Notes: generated by a model from the sequence alone, not told the origin. A DNA stretch of 64,000 nucleotides from Flaccisagitta enflata (GCA_965153355.1 OZ231127.1:3224001-3288000); one strand, 5' to 3'; positions 1 to 13,645 are shown, counted from the stretch's first letter. Numbers and translations are program-made.

Positions 1-61
1 AGGCTGTTATTCCACAAACCCCACTGTATCTTGTTTTCAATTTTACTATTTTTAACATTCT

Positions 62-67
62 TTTTAA

Positions 68-130
<63 letters not shown>

Positions 131-148
131 TGTTTATTTGTTTGTTTG

Positions 149-183
<35 letters not shown>

Positions 184-192
184 GTTTCTTTT

Positions 193-264
<72 letters not shown>

Positions 265-270
265 TTCTCT
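62..270. repeat. (CTTT)n / (GTTT)n microsatellite
   Basis: Starts about 30 bases after the exon 19 donor. It translates to Ser-Phe-Leu artefacts. Confidence 0.96.
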
Positions 271-301
271 CTTTTCTTTCCCTCCTTCATCTCCGTCTTA
301 C

Positions 302-968
302 ACCAGCACCTGAAACTTGACCAGCGGACACGCGGGCGACTCGACGATCTGATTCAGCTGATCCTCGCCACATCCTCCAGACTGACTATTCAGCATGTTA
401 AAAGCGAATCTCTCCAAAGTCGTCGCCAACCGGAACTTGCCGCCAACATCCCTGCGCTTCGGATCCAACAGCTTGCAAAAGACGTTCATAAACTGATTGG
501 CGGTCGCCGGACGAATCACTCGAGGAGAGGAGGAAGAAGAGGAGGATGCACTTCCGGTATTGGAATTTGTCGTCGTCGTCGACGACGAAGAAGCAGAAGA
601 GGATGAAGGATATTCGTAATAATCCAACAAATTATTCAACGAGTCTTCGACGACATCCACTTCCATCGACGTCAATTCGCTTTCCTCGTCGATTTCGTCG
701 TACAAATTGCTCAGCGTCAAATCCACGCGCGAATCCGTTTGAATCCTGCCGAGCGTCTGCGAGCGGACTTGCCACACGTCGCCGACCATTTCCGGCGCCA
801 TGATGAAGACGTTGGCGCGCGAGGCTTTCGGGTTGAGCGCGGCGCCGCCGTCGGGGGATCGTAACATCACGTGGAAGACTTTGGGCAATGGATTGGAGGA
901 GGCGGAATCGGGCGTCAGAGGAATCTCGATTTGATGGCGAGTTTCACCGGCTTCGAATGTGACGGTGC
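302..968 (-). CDS. ADGRV1: ADGRV1-like exon 19 of window (last Calx-beta strand and stalk, probable start of GAIN domain)
   Basis: About 222 residues. GTVTFEAGETRHQIEIPL and PLPKVFHVMLRSPDGGAALN end the final Calx-beta. WQVRSQTLGRIQTDSRVDL and VVEDSLNNLLDYYEY follow, then a Ser/Thr-rich low-complexity linker, then ANQFMNVFCKLLDPKRRD and FAFNMLNSQSGGC-GEDQ. The helical, cysteine-bearing end is where the GAIN domain would start in an adhesion GPCR (inference). Acceptor TCAAG at 969-970. Donor is either GTAAGA after 302 or GTGCTG after 310; a stop follows immediately otherwise. Confidence 0.85.
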
Positions 969-1374
969 CTTGAGGAAAAGAAAGAAAGATACTTTTTTTT
1001 AAGTTTCTGAAAAATTATAGTTTCAGAGCTTTCACGTCAGATTGTCTGTCAGTGCACCGTTATGGCAATTAATTGATTCAAAAAACAACTTACACTCTTA
1101 AAAATTTGTCTATTGTTTTAATCTATCTTTTTTTATCTATCTTTCTAAACTGTCTATCTTTCTAATCTATCTTTTTATTATCTATCTATTATTCAAATCC
1201 ACTTATCTTTTTAATCTATCTGATGTTTTAAGCTATCTACCTTCCTAGTCTATCTATCTATATATCTATCTATCTATCTATCGATCCTCTATCATATCAG
1301 GTATTTAAATTGCAGAAAGAGTCAAATTAGAGTTTTCGCATAAGTTTCATTAATCACATTTTCTTTATCCCTAC
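969..1374. repeat. Short intron with (TCTA)n-like repeats
   Basis: Degenerate ATCTATCTTTCTAA and TCTATCTATC units at about 1115-1290. Nothing else seen. Confidence 0.85.
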
Positions 1375-4300
1375 CTTGAGAGTAAGAATAGTCGCTGTCT
1401 CTCAGCGCTTGAAACGCTTTGACGCCCCCAACAGCCACTTGACTGGCGTTGGATTCCATCGTGTGGTAGTTGACAGAGACTCGTCCTCGATCTCCTTGTT
1501 CCCGAACGATCGTGAAAAACGCCTTCTTGTCATCCTTTTCCGCTTTGAGCATGATCGAGTCTTGTTCGAACCCGATGAGGCCGTAAGGATGATCGCTGGC
1601 CATGATCGTGATCAGAGCGTACTTTCTGGCGGGGTCGATACTGGCGCCTTGACCCGCCGCCACCAACTCAACGTAGAATCGCTCTTCAATCTCGGGAATA
1701 TTCTCTCTTTTAGCGACGACGTTGAGATGACAGTCTCGTTGCCCTGCCAGACACTGGATTTGACCCCGAACCACTTCCAAATCCTCGATCAAGGTCCCGT
1801 CGCCGTCGTAGTTTTTGTTTCTTTGGTAGGTGGCGCGCCATTCGACGGTCGTGGCTTCGAAAGCGACATCTCTGGACAACGTCAGCGTCACATTCGGCGT
1901 TGACGAGTCTTCGTCGATCATCGCCGTCGACGAAGAAGGCGCGAATCCAATTTTGCCGTTCCACTCGTCGTTGGCGCCGATCACGACTTTGGCGTAGCCG
2001 ACTTTGCCGCCATCATCCAAAGCTCCGTCGGCGATGCGTCCCGTGCCAGATGGCTGAATATTCTCCAATACCAGAAAAAGCGTTTCATCTCCTTCCGCTT
2101 TGCGATCGTTTAAGATCAACAATTGGACGTCTTTCTCAATTTCTCCCGCTTGGAAATCGATGGTGACATCCAATTGTATGTAATCCTGTCCCGCTTCCGC
2201 TTTGATTTCTTCGATGACATTTTGATATTCGTTGTAAAAAGTCGGGGATTCTCTTTCAAGTGTCTCCAAAGTGGCTTCCAGCCATGATTCGCCTTTACCT
2301 ATGGATTTGACGTTGACGCTGATGGCTCCCACGTTTCCGCCCGTGCGAACCACTTTTAGCGACACGACGCTGCTGTCGCTGTTGGGGGCTTCGCTGGCTC
2401 GAATTGTCGGAGTGCTGAAACTGAATATTCCGTATGGATCATCCGATGGCAGAATAGTGATCTTTGATACTCCATACTTGGAGGAGACTCTTGGCGTTAT
2501 CGAGTTGGGATCTGCGTTTGGTAGTAATATCACTTCAGTGATATTCACGAAAAATACTTTGGCTTCTTCGGGTTTGTCATCCGATTTTAATTTGACTTGA
2601 ATCTCGGCCGTCTTTTGTTTATTCGTCATGATGGTGATTCCATTCTCTGGTTTGATATTCACATAATCCACATCCGGTTGCGCGGTGACGCTCCACGTTT
2701 GGTATCGCACCCGGATGTTGCCCCTTGAACCGAATAATCTCTCAATCGTGAGCATGAGTTGACCGGCTTCTTCATCCACTTGCACTTCTCTCGAAGCAAA
2801 TGAGAATTGCACAACTCCAGATGGATCGATGATTGTCTGGGTAAATCCTTCCCGTTTTTTCGCTCCACCATAAACTGTCGTGACAACATCACCGAGTCTG
2901 AGGGCGAAAACTTCATCAGAAGCAGGATTTGGATAAGTTCTGACGTTGAAAGTCGCCATCTCTTGCCCATTGACAAATTTCACGGTTCCAGACTGATCCG
3001 TGATGGTTCCCAAATTGAAACCATCTTCCAAAGGAGGATCGATCCCCGAGAACCATCTCACATCCATGTTTCCGTATGTTCCCAATCTTACAATATTGAT
3101 GGATGTGATGTTGGTGTTGTCATTGACATTCAGAATAGTCTTCTCAAAGCCAACTTTGGAATTAGCCGCTTCTTTGGGAATCTCGATGTTGGCTTTGAAT
3201 TTTACAGTATCGATTCTTGGGTAAATGCTGACTTGATTGCCCGTGTATTCCACTTGAGTTAAAGTCACGGTAAATGAGGAATCCACTGACAGGAACACAG
3301 ACTTGTCAATACCGATAAACGATACCGCCTCCGACTCTCCATTGGTGAATATGACGCTGGCTGATGGTGGGATGTATGAGACTCCACTTTGAGCGTCGTC
3401 GTAAACTAATCCAAAGCTCACTCTCACTGACCCAACTGCGCCTTGCAACCTTTTAATCACCACCTTCAATTGCCTGGTGGAGTCACTGTTAACCATGACA
3501 GTTTGATCTTCAGAGTAAATAACAAACACGCCGTGAGGATCATCATTAGCTCTGACGCTGAATGTCGCTTGATTGTCGTAGCTTTCAATCTCTGCGCCTC
3601 CTTTTACATCTGAAAGTCTCAATCTAAACTCTTCCACTTCCTCTGGTTCTTCATCGGCTAATATTTTCAGATTGATGATCGCTTGTCTTTGAGCTTCCAG
3701 AATAACTACGCTTCCTGATCTTGGCTCCACATCCAACGCTTGAGGATCGCTGGGACCATCCACTTCGAAGAACACTTGGATATCTCCCTTGGCCCCTTCA
3801 GTCCTCGTGATAGGAAATGAGATTTGTCTCTCTGAACTTGACCTTACTGGTTCATCGAAAGTCTGAGGCGTGGTCGCGGCGCCAACGAATCTCACTCGGC
3901 CGTTTGGATCTCCATTTTTCAAAATCCTCAACTCCACCTGATGAGCTTCTGGGTCTTTCTCACCATGATTGCCATTTTCACCATCTATGTCAACGATGTT
4001 GATTAAAAACACTTTCTCTTCCTCTGGTGCCGTGAATTTCTTGACATCTAAAATAAAGTCTTTAGACCCTCCTTCTCCATCGGCCCATGTAAATTGTCCA
4101 CTTGTTTGGACACCATTGTGTAAAGCCAAATCATTGGTGGCAGTCAAAGGTATTTCAGAATTTGGACCTAGGATATTCCATTTTACCACCTGTTCTCCTT
4201 GAAGACCCTCTGTTCTTGTGATACTGAACCCTTCTGTGCGATCCTCGGCGGGATTTGGGTAAACTCTTTTTAAAGTGGGTGCGAAACCAAATTTACCAAA

Positions 4301-7300
4301 TGGATAATCACTCTGAGCGATGGTGACCCGACTGATTTTCTCAGTTCCAAGTTTCGCGCCATATTTGGCAGTTGTCAGAACCACGGTAAATTGCTCCGCC
4401 AATTCCCGTAGGTCATCGTCGTGGATGGATGCCTCGATATAACCAATAGTTTGCATATCTTCAAAAATGACTTCGCCATTGTCCAGGCGGAAGTCTATGC
4501 CATTGGGTACCGCATCTATGGTACTGGCCGTGTACTGCACCGCTACCTTTCCATAATCACCACCTTTTCTTACAACTGGAATTTTGGCAACCCCTGTTTC
4601 TTCCTTGACAAAAAATTCCAGCGCTTCTGGGGGAAATTCAATGATTCCTTCAGCGTCATCATTTTCTTCTATTTCAACCTCGACAAAGTAATCCTCACCA
4701 ATGATGGGTAGAATATCCAATGATATTCCATCACTCAGAATTGTAGTGTCTATATCTGATGGGCTCAAAAGTTCCACTTCAGTGATATTGATGAAAAATG
4801 ATTCAGGGCGCTCAGGTAACTCATCATTTCTGATGATAATGACTACATTTTTCACATCCTCCGCACTTCTGAATGTCAAGAGTCCTGAAGCATCCTGATA
4901 ATCTTCACTACCAACTGCCGTTCCACTTGAAGTTGAGTACCTGACCTTCACCGTACCTTCCATGCCAAAAGTCCTGAATATTGGGACTGTCAATCTATCT
5001 ACATCCTCTTTAATTTTGATGGAAGTATCTCTAGCAAATCCGAATTTTCCAAATGGGTAATCTGACGATGCGATTGTAATTGGAATTGTATTCTTTTCCA
5101 TGTCCAAGTCCGCATGACCTTCGATGGATGTCAGCTCAAACAAATATCTTTTATATCTTTCAGGGATTGCATCATCTTCAGTCTTAATGATCACTTTGGC
5201 TTCATCCTGTAGATCCTGAAATCTTACTAATCCATTCCTTTGCACGAAGGAATGAGCTTGATTGGGTGTGATTTTCCATGTGACGCTCACTTGACCGTAA
5301 ATACCTTCTCCTCTGCGAAGGGTGATCTCTTTCACACCATTATTTTGGCCATCTGGTTCAGCAATGATAATTTCTCTTTCATCCACGATAGAAACTTTTC
5401 CAGCCGCCCCTGGATTTGGTAAAATTATCACCGTCGCTTCTGATCTCAATGGGTTGAGATTCGCGTTATTATCTGCGCTGACCAAAGACAACAAAAATCT
5501 TTCTTCTCCTTCCAAAACCTGGTCAGTCTTTGTGATCAACGTAATTGTCTTTGAAACTTCATTTTCATCAAAATCCAAGAACCCCGAAAAGGGTTCGTCA
5601 AAGTCATTATGAGCCGCGGGTTCCAATCGCCATTGGACATTAACTTGTCCTTCCATGCCTTGAGATCTGGTCACCAGAAAGTTGACGGCTCTGGGCTCAG
5701 ACACGGATGGACTTTCCGTGACTGTCTTTTGCATATCGACGAAGGAAAACAAACCATTAGGCGAGTCATTTCTGACAATTTCCACTTTGACTTCCTTATC
5801 GGGTCCCATATCCGCGCCTCCTTTGACTGACTCAAGTCGAATGGAAAATGTTTCCACACCTTCGGGCAGATCATCGTCAAAGATATCAATTTCAATATGT
5901 GCTTTCCTTTGCCCCTCTGGAATCACTACAACGCCTTTCAATGGCCCAAAATCCTCTTCAGTGGCAGATTCCACGATCGCGATCCACGACACTTCCAACG
6001 TCGCGTAAACTCCCTTGCTGCGACCAACGCCAATTTTCAAGCTGTAATCCTGATCTGGCACTTCGTACGCTTCCAGCACACCCAACAAGTTTCTAGTGAC
6101 GTCAAATTGAACTATGCCACGCGGATTGTCATTTTCTGATATTTTCACTTCAATCAACTCCGCGTCGCCTCCTTTAATGCTCGGGAGGGATCCGGTGGAA
6201 CTGCTTCCTAAATAAGTGACCTCTGTGATGTTTATGAGAAATGATTCCGGCGCTTCTGGATTATCATCTGGCAAAATCACAATTTGAATTGGGACTCGGG
6301 TCACATTTTCCATCATGAGAATGTTTCCTTGAGTGGCTTCGTAGTCTTTTCCCACAATGGCTCTATTCTCTTCAGAAACGCCCCTTTTGGGAACCGTTTC
6401 ATAAACCACATCGATTTTCCCTCTGGCTCCTTGTTCTCTCACAATATAAACTGTCGCCGTCGAAGGGAGTTCATCCGGTTCTCTGACTGATAATAGCTTC
6501 GTCTCCCAAGAAACAACACCGTGAGGTGAATCATTGGCCATGACCACAAATTTACTGGTCTTATGCGCACCCAATCTCGCTCCTTTATTCTCCACATTGG
6601 TTCCCTTTTCCGCAATTTCAACCAACTCAATGTAAGATGTCTCATCCAATTCTGGATAAGGATCGGATCGAATCGTGATCTGAATAGACGCCAAATCCTG
6701 ACCATCGGCAAATGTCACGATACCATGTAAAGGTTTCATGTCTTGTTCTAAATTGTTCTCCCCTGTCAACTCCCACTTGACCGAGACTCGACCCAGCGTC
6801 CCTCTGATTCTCTCCACCAACACTTGGACCACATTATCCTCCTCCTCCATCTCCTCCTCCCTTTGATGCCTAGATTCAGAGGCGAATTGAATGACTCCGT
6901 AAGCGTCGTCGTTGGGAAGAATGAAGACTTCAACAACGGAATTGTCAGCTTGAATCTCGGCGCCTCGACCTGGATTGATCAATTCAACTGTAAATGACTC
7001 TTCTCTCTCCGGCACTTGATTGTCTAAAATGACGACAGCAATGGGGACAAAAGTGAGATCCGGCTCGAAAATGACAGTCGTCTTTAACGGGATAAAATCC
7101 GAATTGGGGCTTACAAACGCCAAAACGTTAAATTCTATCAATAGAGTTCCTCTTTCTACATCATCGCCATTTAATGACGCAAACGAGGATGTCTCTCCTA
7201 CATCCGGGGCCCACGCGACGAAATTGAAATTGGTCGATTGCTCCGCTATCCGAGCGCCCATCGCGGCTCTAGCTGGCGGCCCCTTCACAACGGGCCCCTT

Positions 7301-7591
7301 GATAGCCTTCTTGCTATGATCCCAATGCCAAATGTGAGACTCATTCTTCGCATTGGCCACGACTAAGAAAACCTCGCCATCAACTCCCACAAACGTCTTG
7401 ACTTTCCTAACGGCGTTGGTCTCGAACACGGCGGCGGTTTTGAGGAATTTCGCGGTGGCCGTGTCCCAAGTGTAAATGTGGGATTCCAACTCGACATTTC
7501 GGCGATTGTCTTTGGCGTGAGCCAAAAATAAAACGTGATCGTCGTTGAATAACAAATGATCGGCGTCTTTAATTCCAACGGTGGGAAGATT
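1375..7591 (-). CDS. ADGRV1: ADGRV1-like exon 18 of window: giant exon with final EAR repeats and ~15 Calx-beta domains
   Basis: 2,072 codons uninterrupted. Residues ~1-105 complete the EAR block (HIYTWDTATAKFLK, EVFLVVANAKNESHIWHWD). From about residue 215 to the end come Calx-beta domains of ~120-130 residues. They are marked by junctions such as NDDAYGVIQF, NDSPHGVVSW, NDNPRGIVQF, NDSPNGLFSF, SDYPFGKFGF (twice), NDDAEGIIEF, NDDPHGVFVI, SDDPYGIFSF and SDHPYGLIGF. The acidic D-x-x-P-E-x-x-E-x-F loop is intact in many and eroded in others (DSSFTVTL, TAPEEEKVF). Acceptor TTATCAG at 7592-7593, donor GTAGGG at 1374. Phase 0 in, one base out. Confidence 0.95.
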
Positions 7592-7850
7592 CTGATAAGA
7601 GGGAGGGTAAGAATCACATAATGACTGATGGAAATTGGCAATATGAATTCTTCAGAAAAGATATAAAATGAATTCTTTTCAGCAGGGACTGATGAATGTT
7701 TGTAATTCTTTAGGAAACTATTTGCTATGTTTATCTAGAAAATAATTTCCAACATTCTATTATTCAAACATTATACACAATCATCAATGAATGAAATACT
7801 GGTGTGTTTTTTTTTTAAATTCTCAAAACTCACTCCCAGTGCGACCTCAC

Positions 7851-8864
7851 CTGATGAAACTCGAACTCGTTCTTCGTCTTCGACCATTTGTACAAATACG
7901 AGTCTGTCTCGCGATCGCTTTGAATGCCGTCGTAAGAATTGCCGAGAAACAGGAAGTCATCAACGCCGATTTTGAACGTCAACGATTTGACGGCGCCGCG
8001 CGTGGAAATGGATTGAATCGACGCCGGTTCAAAAGCGCCGGCGTCAGAATCCCAACGATGGACGGTCGAAGGGATGTTGTATTGTTGAGCCGTGTTAAGC
8101 TGATTGGCGAAGACGATGTAACGAAAGCCGGCCGACTCGAAAGTGTCAACGTCCGTGGCTCCGTCAGTGGATAGATCTTGAATCACTTCCAGGATGGAAG
8201 AGGAAGAGGAGGAAGATGAAGAAGAAGACGACGACGACGACGACGATGAAGACAAGTACGTACTACTAAACCGATAAACCCTCGACATCACGGAATATCG
8301 ACCTTCCTCTCCTTGATTAGCCACCACTAAATAAGTCTCTCCTCCCGCCACAAAACTGGTCGCCGATGAAGCGCCATCTGTCTCCAACGTCGCCACCGGA
8401 ATGAAGCTCCCGCGCCACTTGAACAACGTCGTCGACGACAACGACCACGATGATGAAGCCGCATCCTCGGACGCCATCTTTCGACGTTGACGTTGAAGAC
8501 CGGAAGTAGGCGTGACGTCACCGTCGCTTCCGGCGCTGCCTTTTAGAGTCTGCAAGACGCCTTTACGGGTGGAACTGATGGCTAACAAGTAAAGATCGCC
8601 GTGGGCGTCGTGAAATTGGTAGAAATCGTCGAATGATGGCGGTGATGATGACGATAATGACGATGACGATGATGAAGACAATGACGACACCGGCGCGGCG
8701 TGGAATGTTTGAAATGGCGCCATTACGGCGTCGTTGTGACTGAGTGAAGAAGCGGCGTCGGCGGATTTCGATTTGGTGACGACGTCAACAGTGACTCGAT
8801 CCAGAGTCCCTTGACGACGGTGGAGACCGAAGGTTATGAAACGAGCGGACTCTTCGATGAAAAT
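7851..8864 (-). CDS. ADGRV1: ADGRV1-like exon 17 of window (EAR/EPTP repeats)
   Basis: 338 codons. The first ~40 residues finish a Calx-beta strand pair (IFIEESARFITFGLHRRQGT). Then EAR-type repeats of ~45 residues: YQFHDAHGDLYLLAIS, LFKWRGSFIPV, GGETYLVVANQ, FRYIVFANQLN, STVHRWDSDAGAFEP, DDFLFLGNSYDG and SYLYKWSKTKNEFEF, each with the aromatic-strand/W signature expected of a seven-bladed propeller. Two poly-serine runs (about residues 55-75 and 205-225), encoded by GAC/GAA-type microsatellites, interrupt loops. Acceptor CATTCAG at 8865-8866, donor GTGAGG at 7850, phase 0 both sides. Confidence 0.9.
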
Positions 8865-8866
8865 CT

Positions 8867-9067
8867 GAATGGGGGGGGGGGGGGGGTCGGGAAGATAAAA
8901 GAAAATAGAAGATAAAAATGAAGAGAGAAATTCTATCTCGGGTGCATTGTTGTTTTTGTTGTTGTTGTTATTGTCGTTTCATCATGGTTGTTGTCGTCGT
9001 CACCTTTGTTTTTGTTGTTTTGTTTTGTTTTAAGTCGTCATCGACCTCATCGTTTTTGCTATTATAG

Positions 9068-9161
<94 letters not shown>

Positions 9162-9314
9162 CGTTGCTGTTGTTGTTGTTGACGTCATTGTTGTTGTTGA
9201 CGTTGTTATTGTTATTCCTGTTGTTGTTTTTGTTATTCTTGTTGTCGTTGTCGTTATTTCTGATAATTTTGTTGTTTTTGTTGTTTTCTTTTGTTTTTAG
9301 TTGTCATCGTTGTT

Positions 9315-9378
<64 letters not shown>

Positions 9379-9400
9379 AAGTAGTAGTAGTAGTTGTTAA

Positions 9401-9446
<46 letters not shown>

Positions 9447-9588
9447 GATGTTGATGTTAGTTTTGAAAATTTTGTTATCTTTGTTGTTTTGTTTTTTTTT
9501 TTTTTTTGTCGTCATCGTTTTTGCTGTTGTTGTTGTAGTATTAGTAGATGTTGTTGACGTTGTTGTTGTTGTTGTTGTTTTTTTAGAT

Positions 9589-9672
<84 letters not shown>

Positions 9673-9722
9673 GGTATTGTTGTTGTTGCTGTTGCTGTTG
9701 CTATTGTTGTTGAATGTAGTTA
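8867..9722. repeat. (G)n, (GTT)n and (GTA)n microsatellites filling the intron between exons 16 and 17
   Basis: A 16-base G-run begins five bases from the exon 17 acceptor (C-run on the transcript strand). (TTG)n/(GTA)n occupies about 9067-9715. Confidence 0.96.
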
Positions 9723-9746
9723 ATTTGCATCGAGATTATAACGAAC

Positions 9747-9961
9747 CTCGTGCGTGTCTTCCTCCTCCTTTATCTCATGAGGCATGATAGTGACGAGTCC
9801 GTAAGGGGAATCGTTTGGCAGGATTTTGATTGATCTTTTGTTAATTGGTCCTAGTTTTGCTCCTCCTTCGGGAGCCGACAAAACTATCTCAAAGTTCTCC
9901 TCCAACTCGGGAATGGATTCGTTGACGGCGAACAATTCCAAAGTTGTTCGATCGAACTCGT
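9747..9961 (-). CDS. ADGRV1: ADGRV1-like exon 16 of window (last Calx-beta before the EAR block)
   Basis: About 72 residues: FDRTTLELFAVNESIPELEE with the P-E-L-E-E-N-F motif, GGAKLGPINKRS, then the PNDSPYGLVTI junction and KEEEDTHE. Acceptor CTCAG at 9962-9963. The donor reads GTTCGT at 9746, weak. Two bases in, phase 0 out; it joins exon 17 as DTHE-IFIEESARF. Confidence 0.82.
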
Positions 9962-9963
9962 CT

Positions 9964-11368
9964 GAGGGAGAAAAAGGGTCAGCAACAGGGTGGATTCAAG
10001 GCCAAAGTAGATCAAAGGCCAATGTAGATCAGCAACATTAACCAACTTAGATCAGCGACATTGACCATAGTAGATCAGCAACATGCCAACATCTAGACTA
10101 TTTTCTCATGCAGGTAGTCTTCCAGTTTCGAGGGTCACGACTAACGTTCAGAGCGCACGCGGAATTCTTTTAAAAGAGTCTCACTGCGAACATCACGGAC
10201 CCGAAATAACTAGACGATCTAGTCAGTTATCCAGTCAGTAAGACTGTTAGGAATAGGCCCGGCCGTGGGCGGCGACCAACGGCAGATTATGCGGCGACCA
10301 ACGGCAGATTCGGCAGATTATGCGGCGACCAACGGCAGATTATGGCACTCTCTTAGGAGCCTTGCTACTTTGTTTTCTGAACCAAAACTGGTGCAGAGAC
10401 CCCCAAAAGGCCAAGAAATGGTTTGATTACCAGAAAAAAGCCAAAGTGGCCCTAGATTACATCTAAATGTACATTTTTTTTACTTGCTTTTGCTATCAAC
10501 ACCCATAAGAAGAAATATAAAGAAAAAGTGTTGAGTTTGACTAAAATTGATTTTAAAAATTCCTGACCGCGTAGAAGTTTCTCCAAAGTGGCTAAATCAT
10601 CTCTAACATCAATTCTAAGCATAATCAAGCCCTTTTTTGAACCTCAAATAACCTATTTACTCTGTATTTGATGAATTTTAACCAGAGAAGGCGGGCGCGG
10701 TAAAAATCACGCCGCGACCACTCCTTATCCACCAATTCCCGTGCCGGCTCCTTTCCATTCCGCGTCTCACTATTCCCCCTGTCCTCCAGTTCCGGCTCCG
10801 CGTCCTATCTGCCTAAAATTTCAGCTCCGGCTCCGGCTCCGCCTCCACAATTTTTAGCCGCGTCCGCGTCATTTCTGGTTCCGCGTCTTTCTAACAATAT
10901 CTCAACCTTTTTGTAATTACTTAATACCTAAACTTGCCATTTTACTCTTTGACAAGAAACAAACAAACAAAAAAACAAACAAACAAACAGAGAATGAACA
11001 AGCACGCACACAAAAACAAACAAACAAACAAGAAGAAATGAATGAGTGAGGAAAGAACTAAATGGAGAAAAATAGGCAAACAAAGAAAGAAGAAAAAGAA
11101 AGGAGAAAAAAAGTTTGAAGGAAACTCATACTAAAAAAGAAAGGAAGAAGGGAAGGATAAAAAGAAAAAAAAGTAAGAACGAAAGAAAGAAAGAAAAAAT
11201 GAAAGAAAGAAAGAAAGAAAGAAAGGAAGAAAGAAAGAAAGATAGAAAAAGAGAAGGAAAGAAAGAATTTCAATTCAACAGTCTATTTCCCCAAGAAAGA
11301 AACAAAGAAGATAGAACGAAAAGAAGAATTAGAGAAAGAGAGAAAGAGAGAAAGAGAGAAAGAGAGAG

Positions 11369-11423
<55 letters not shown>

Positions 11424-11900
11424 AGGAAAGAAAGTGGAAGAAAGAATAAAAAAAAGAGAGATCAAAAAGCAAAGAACTATGGACGCGAAGATGCGGTTGA
11501 CAAATGCCGCATCCGCGTCCGCGTCTTTGTCAGCATTGTTGCAAACGGCTCCGGCTCCGCCTCCCCCTTCGCTATAATTTTAAGAGCGCCTCCGCGCCCG
11601 CGTCACTCAAAAAAAGCCGCGACCACCGCATCCGGCTCCATTCCGGCTCCGGGCCCGCTTTCTCTGATTTTAACAGCCAGAACCGCATTATAGAATCGCA
11701 TATTTAACACTAGTTAGGCTCAAAATCCTCAAAAATCTGTTTTTGACTCAACAAATTGTTATTTTATAGCATCAGCAATAGCCTTCCAATGAAGATCCAC
11801 AAAAAAAATCAACTCAATAGCTCAAATCCTTTGCCCTCCAAGGAAAAAACACATATACTCAAATCTGGTCTCTGCTCGCTTCCTAACATCCGTTACATCC
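9964..11900. repeat. Intron 15-16: GATCAGCAACAT repeats, GC-rich repeat pair, (GAAA)n
   Basis: AGATCAGCAACAT-like units at 9985-10090. A GCGGCGACCAACGGCAGATT triplet at 10266-10345. Two related GC-rich segments (GCCGCGACCAC, CCGGCTCCGGCTCC) at 10690-10905 and 11480-11690. They enclose (AAAC)n at 10960-11030 and (GAAA)n at 11110-11460. This may be one inverted composite element. No gene seen. Confidence 0.75.
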
Positions 11901-11912
11901 GTGTCAATTAAC

Positions 11913-12090
11913 CTTGAAATACGATGAATCCCTCTGCCGGTGAAATGTCGTCAACTTTCTTGTCTGGATCGTCCAAACTTATGATGACAAAAGGCACTTT
12001 GACGATCCCGAATTTTCCTTCGCCGCGCGTCAGAAGCAAAGACGCCATCGGAGAACCACCGGACTCACCATCTTCGTCTAACACGACAGT
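11913..12090 (-). CDS. ADGRV1: ADGRV1-like exon 15 of window (Calx-beta)
   Basis: 59 codons plus one base: TVVLDEDGESGGSPMASLLL, then GKFGIVKVPFVI and ISPAEGFIVFQ. Acceptor CCTCAG at 12091-12092 directly after the (UC)n tract; donor GTTAAT at 11912, a weak match. Phase 0 in, one base out; the join gives VFQ-D-EFDRTTLEL. Confidence 0.8.
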
Positions 12091-12092
12091 CT

Positions 12093-12455
<363 letters not shown>

Positions 12456-12591
12456 GCGACGCGGTGCACCGAATTTACTAAGTCTCAGTGCCCCAAATTC
12501 AGTCTCAGTCTCACTGCCCCTAATTCTGTCCAATGATAATTATGCAATGATAATTTTTTTTGTACTCTTTGTTATACATTTCTCTTTTTTT

Positions 12592-12644
<53 letters not shown>

Positions 12645-13223
12645 TTTTTTTTCTTTTCTTTTTTTCTTTTTCTTTCTCATCTCCTTTCTCTTTCTATTTT
12701 TTGAGTAGTACATTATTTAATACTTTTTCTTTTCTTTGAGTTGATACTTTTCATAATTTGTTAAAGAATGTGCAAAATATATTTTGATGTTGCAATCATT
12801 CATCTAATTATCTTTAAAAAAAGATCCCTCAACTAATGATGAAAAAAAAAATCACAGAATTTGCTTTTAAACAAAATGATTTTTCTAATTATATTGTTGA
12901 GGCTCATATTTTAAAATCTGGTCTAAAATTTTCAATGCATAAAAACAAACAATAGATTTTTGAAATTCTTTTAAAGTGATAATGCTTCATAAAATTTAAA
13001 AAAAAATGATTATCCTTTCAGACTCCTATCATCAAATAAAGATTAAAATGTTTTTGTGATTGAACATCAAACTTTACCTTCTCCAATTGAATAGAAATGT
13101 GATAAAAAAGGTTATACAATTTTTATGAATAACATTTTTGTAATATGTCTCATTACTTATCTAAAATCTTGGTTTTTTTTTTTAAAGCATATAGATTTTT
13201 GGAACAAATATTATGACAGACAA

Positions 13224-13404
<181 letters not shown>

Positions 13405-13448
13405 GAGGGAAAAAGCAAATAACACAGAGAAAAAAAAAGAAAAGATTA

Positions 13449-13643
13449 CCATTTATCAATGCACAGAATTAGGGGCAGTGAGACTGAGACTAAAAATAGT
13501 AAATCTCAGGGCCCAGAATTCGGGGGAGCAATATACACTCCTCTCTCTCTCGAGTGTATATTGCTCCCCCGAATTCTGGGCCCTGAGATTTACTATTTTT
13601 AGTCTCAGTCTCACTGCCCCTAATTCTGTGCATTGATAAATGG
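13449..13643. repeat. Near-perfect 92-bp inverted repeat (palindrome) between two (GA)n arrays
   Basis: 13449-13540 and 13552-13643 are reverse complements with only an 11-bp CT spacer. (GA)n lies just outside on each side. A diverged single arm is at about 12465-12545 next to another (GA)n array, suggesting the arm plus (GA)n is a repeated unit. Confidence 0.93.
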
Positions 13644-13645
13644 AG

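Noticed and set aside
1376-7319. Many plus-strand frames of 60-175 residues inside the giant exon
   Set aside because: Shadows of the 2,072-codon minus-strand exon, without independent domain signals.
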